Shown here piece by piece: positions 10,594 through 11,140 of a stretch of 11,140 bases of DNA. Position 1 is the first letter of the stretch. Every line of letters starts with the position of its first letter. The position numbers and the translations under genes are program-made. Origin of the DNA: Patescibacteria group bacterium (lineage in GTDB: Bacteria; Patescibacteriota; Microgenomatia; Levybacterales; UBA12049); contig JAMDEE010000020.1 of assembly GCA_023487605.1 (NCBI GenBank), positions 1-11,140 on the forward strand. Reading direction: 5' to 3'. The notes beneath the pieces are model-generated. The model saw only the letters and a program-made list of their open reading frames with translations. It was not told the DNA's origin and did no database searches.

Positions 10594-11140
10594 ATGAATA
10601 AAATTAGTCCAAATCGGGAGAAAAAAGAAAAAATAGTGGCGAAGCTTTACGAAAAGGTAGAAAAAGCAAAAGGAATTGTGTTTGCCGACTATACCAGCAT
10701 GACGCACGTGCAGATTGAAGACCTTAAGAAAGAAGTAAGAAACCTAGAGACAGAACTGGTTGTGAGCAAAAACACGCTTCTTAAACGCGCTCTTGAACTC
10801 TCGCCTCTCGCCTCTCACCTCTCACCTCTCAAAGGCCCAACCCTAACTCTCTTTGCCTACAATGACATTGTCGAACCTCTTAAAAAACTAGTAAAAACGA
10901 TTAAGCTCTTAAACGTTCCGGCAATCAAGTTTGGCATTATGGACGGACAAGCACTAAATGCTGACGAACTGCTAAAACTTTCTACTCTTCCCTCCCGTGA
11001 AGTACTTTTAACCCAGCTTGTTTTTGGAATTAAGTCACCGATAATCGGACTGCACAGGGCGCTTAACTGGAATATGCAGAAATTAGTGTTGACGATTGAA
11101 CAAATCAAAGATCAAAAATCAATCCGCCAGCTGGCGGACA
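10594..11140 (+). CDS. rplJ: Ribosomal protein L10 (runs off the right edge)
   Basis: At least 182 residues with no stop before the window end. The family pattern is clear: NREKKEKIVAKLYEKVEKAK at the start, GIVFADYTSMTHVQIEDLKK, then VSKNTLLKRAL, GPTLTLFAYNDIVEPLKKL, and PAIKFGIMDGQAL with LSTLPSREVLLTQL. It binds 23S rRNA with L11 at the stalk base and carries the L7/L12 dimers through its C-terminal helix. The upstream L10 leader confirms the identity. Oddities: residues 70-79 (SPLASHLSPL) come from a heptanucleotide repeat placed in the loop before GPTLTLF, and the visible C-terminal part is written by ATCAAAA heptads and a perfect palindrome, so the end of the protein has probably been extended or replaced by repeats. 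rplL is expected next, outside the window. Confidence 0.95.
   Translation, partial: MNKISPNREKKEKIVAKLYEKVEKAKGIVFADYTSMTHVQIEDLKKEVRNLETELVVSKNTLLKRALELSPLASHLSPLKGPTLTLFAYNDIVEPLKKLVKTIKLLNVPAIKFGIMDGQALNADELLKLSTLPSREVLLTQLVFGIKSPIIGLHRALNWNMQKLVLTIEQIKDQKSIRQLAD
10801..10830 (+). repeat. TCRCCTC heptanucleotide repeat within rplJ
   Basis: TCGCCTC twice, then TCACCTC twice, then TC. It is read in rotating frames as SPLASHLSPL at residues 70-79. Confidence 0.9.
11104..11138 (+). repeat. ATCAAAA heptads plus TCCGCCAGCTGGCGGA palindrome at the rplJ 3' end
   Basis: ATCAAAG, ATCAAAA and ATCAATC heptads (11104-11124) run into a perfect 16-bp palindrome (11123-11138), read as IKDQKSIRQLAD. Confidence 0.8.

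Overview
The window looks like chromosomal DNA from a Candidate Phyla Radiation (Patescibacteria) bacterium, most likely of the Microgenomates group. No 16S rRNA or full marker gene is present, so this is an inference. It rests on the AT-rich backbone, a surface protein ending in a TPSTGPE / hydrophobic helix / RKK tail, many small nested palindromes and period-7 or TTGTT-type repeats between genes, short -10-to-ATG distances, two RelE-type toxin-antitoxin pairs, and the style of the large membrane protein. TGA is used as a stop (for example in three ATGA overlaps), so the standard bacterial code applies, not the UGA-glycine code of Gracilibacteria.

Layout. Bases 2-199 hold the 3' end of a cell-surface protein. 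Bases 200-619 are a non-coding stretch with a long hairpin and dispersed repeats. A RelE/ParE-type toxin-antitoxin pair (620-1131) follows, enclosed by two perfect 20-bp inverted repeats. Bases 1132-1527 are non-coding, with a 127-bp nested palindrome and then a structured leader. Two clearly more GC-rich genes for exported or membrane-anchored proteins of unknown function (1528-2883) form an island with strong Shine-Dalgarno sites and three-way-junction (Y-shaped) fold potential on both sides. Bases 2884-3253 are non-coding and very rich in hairpins. A tightly coupled operon (3254-7340) encodes a small exported protein, a family 2 glycosyltransferase and a 996-residue GT-C-like membrane protein, probably for cell-surface glycan assembly. 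A secreted or anchored protein of unknown function follows (7358-7939). On the minus strand lie a second toxin-antitoxin pair (8597-8029) and a cytochrome b6-like protein (10331-8787). The window ends with the L10 leader RNA, its terminator and rplJ (ribosomal protein L10, open at the right edge).

Three themes stand out. First, the same kinds of repeat that fill the intergenic spaces also lie in frame inside three apparently intact genes: the GT-C protein, the cytochrome b and L10. Second, several genes have near-consensus sigma-70 promoters whose -10 box ends only 7-15 nt before the start codon, implying leaderless or nearly leaderless mRNAs, while the GC-rich island genes use classic Shine-Dalgarno sites. 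Third, a b6-type cytochrome b with all four haem histidines stands alone in what is probably a CPR genome, with no Rieske or cytochrome c gene in view.
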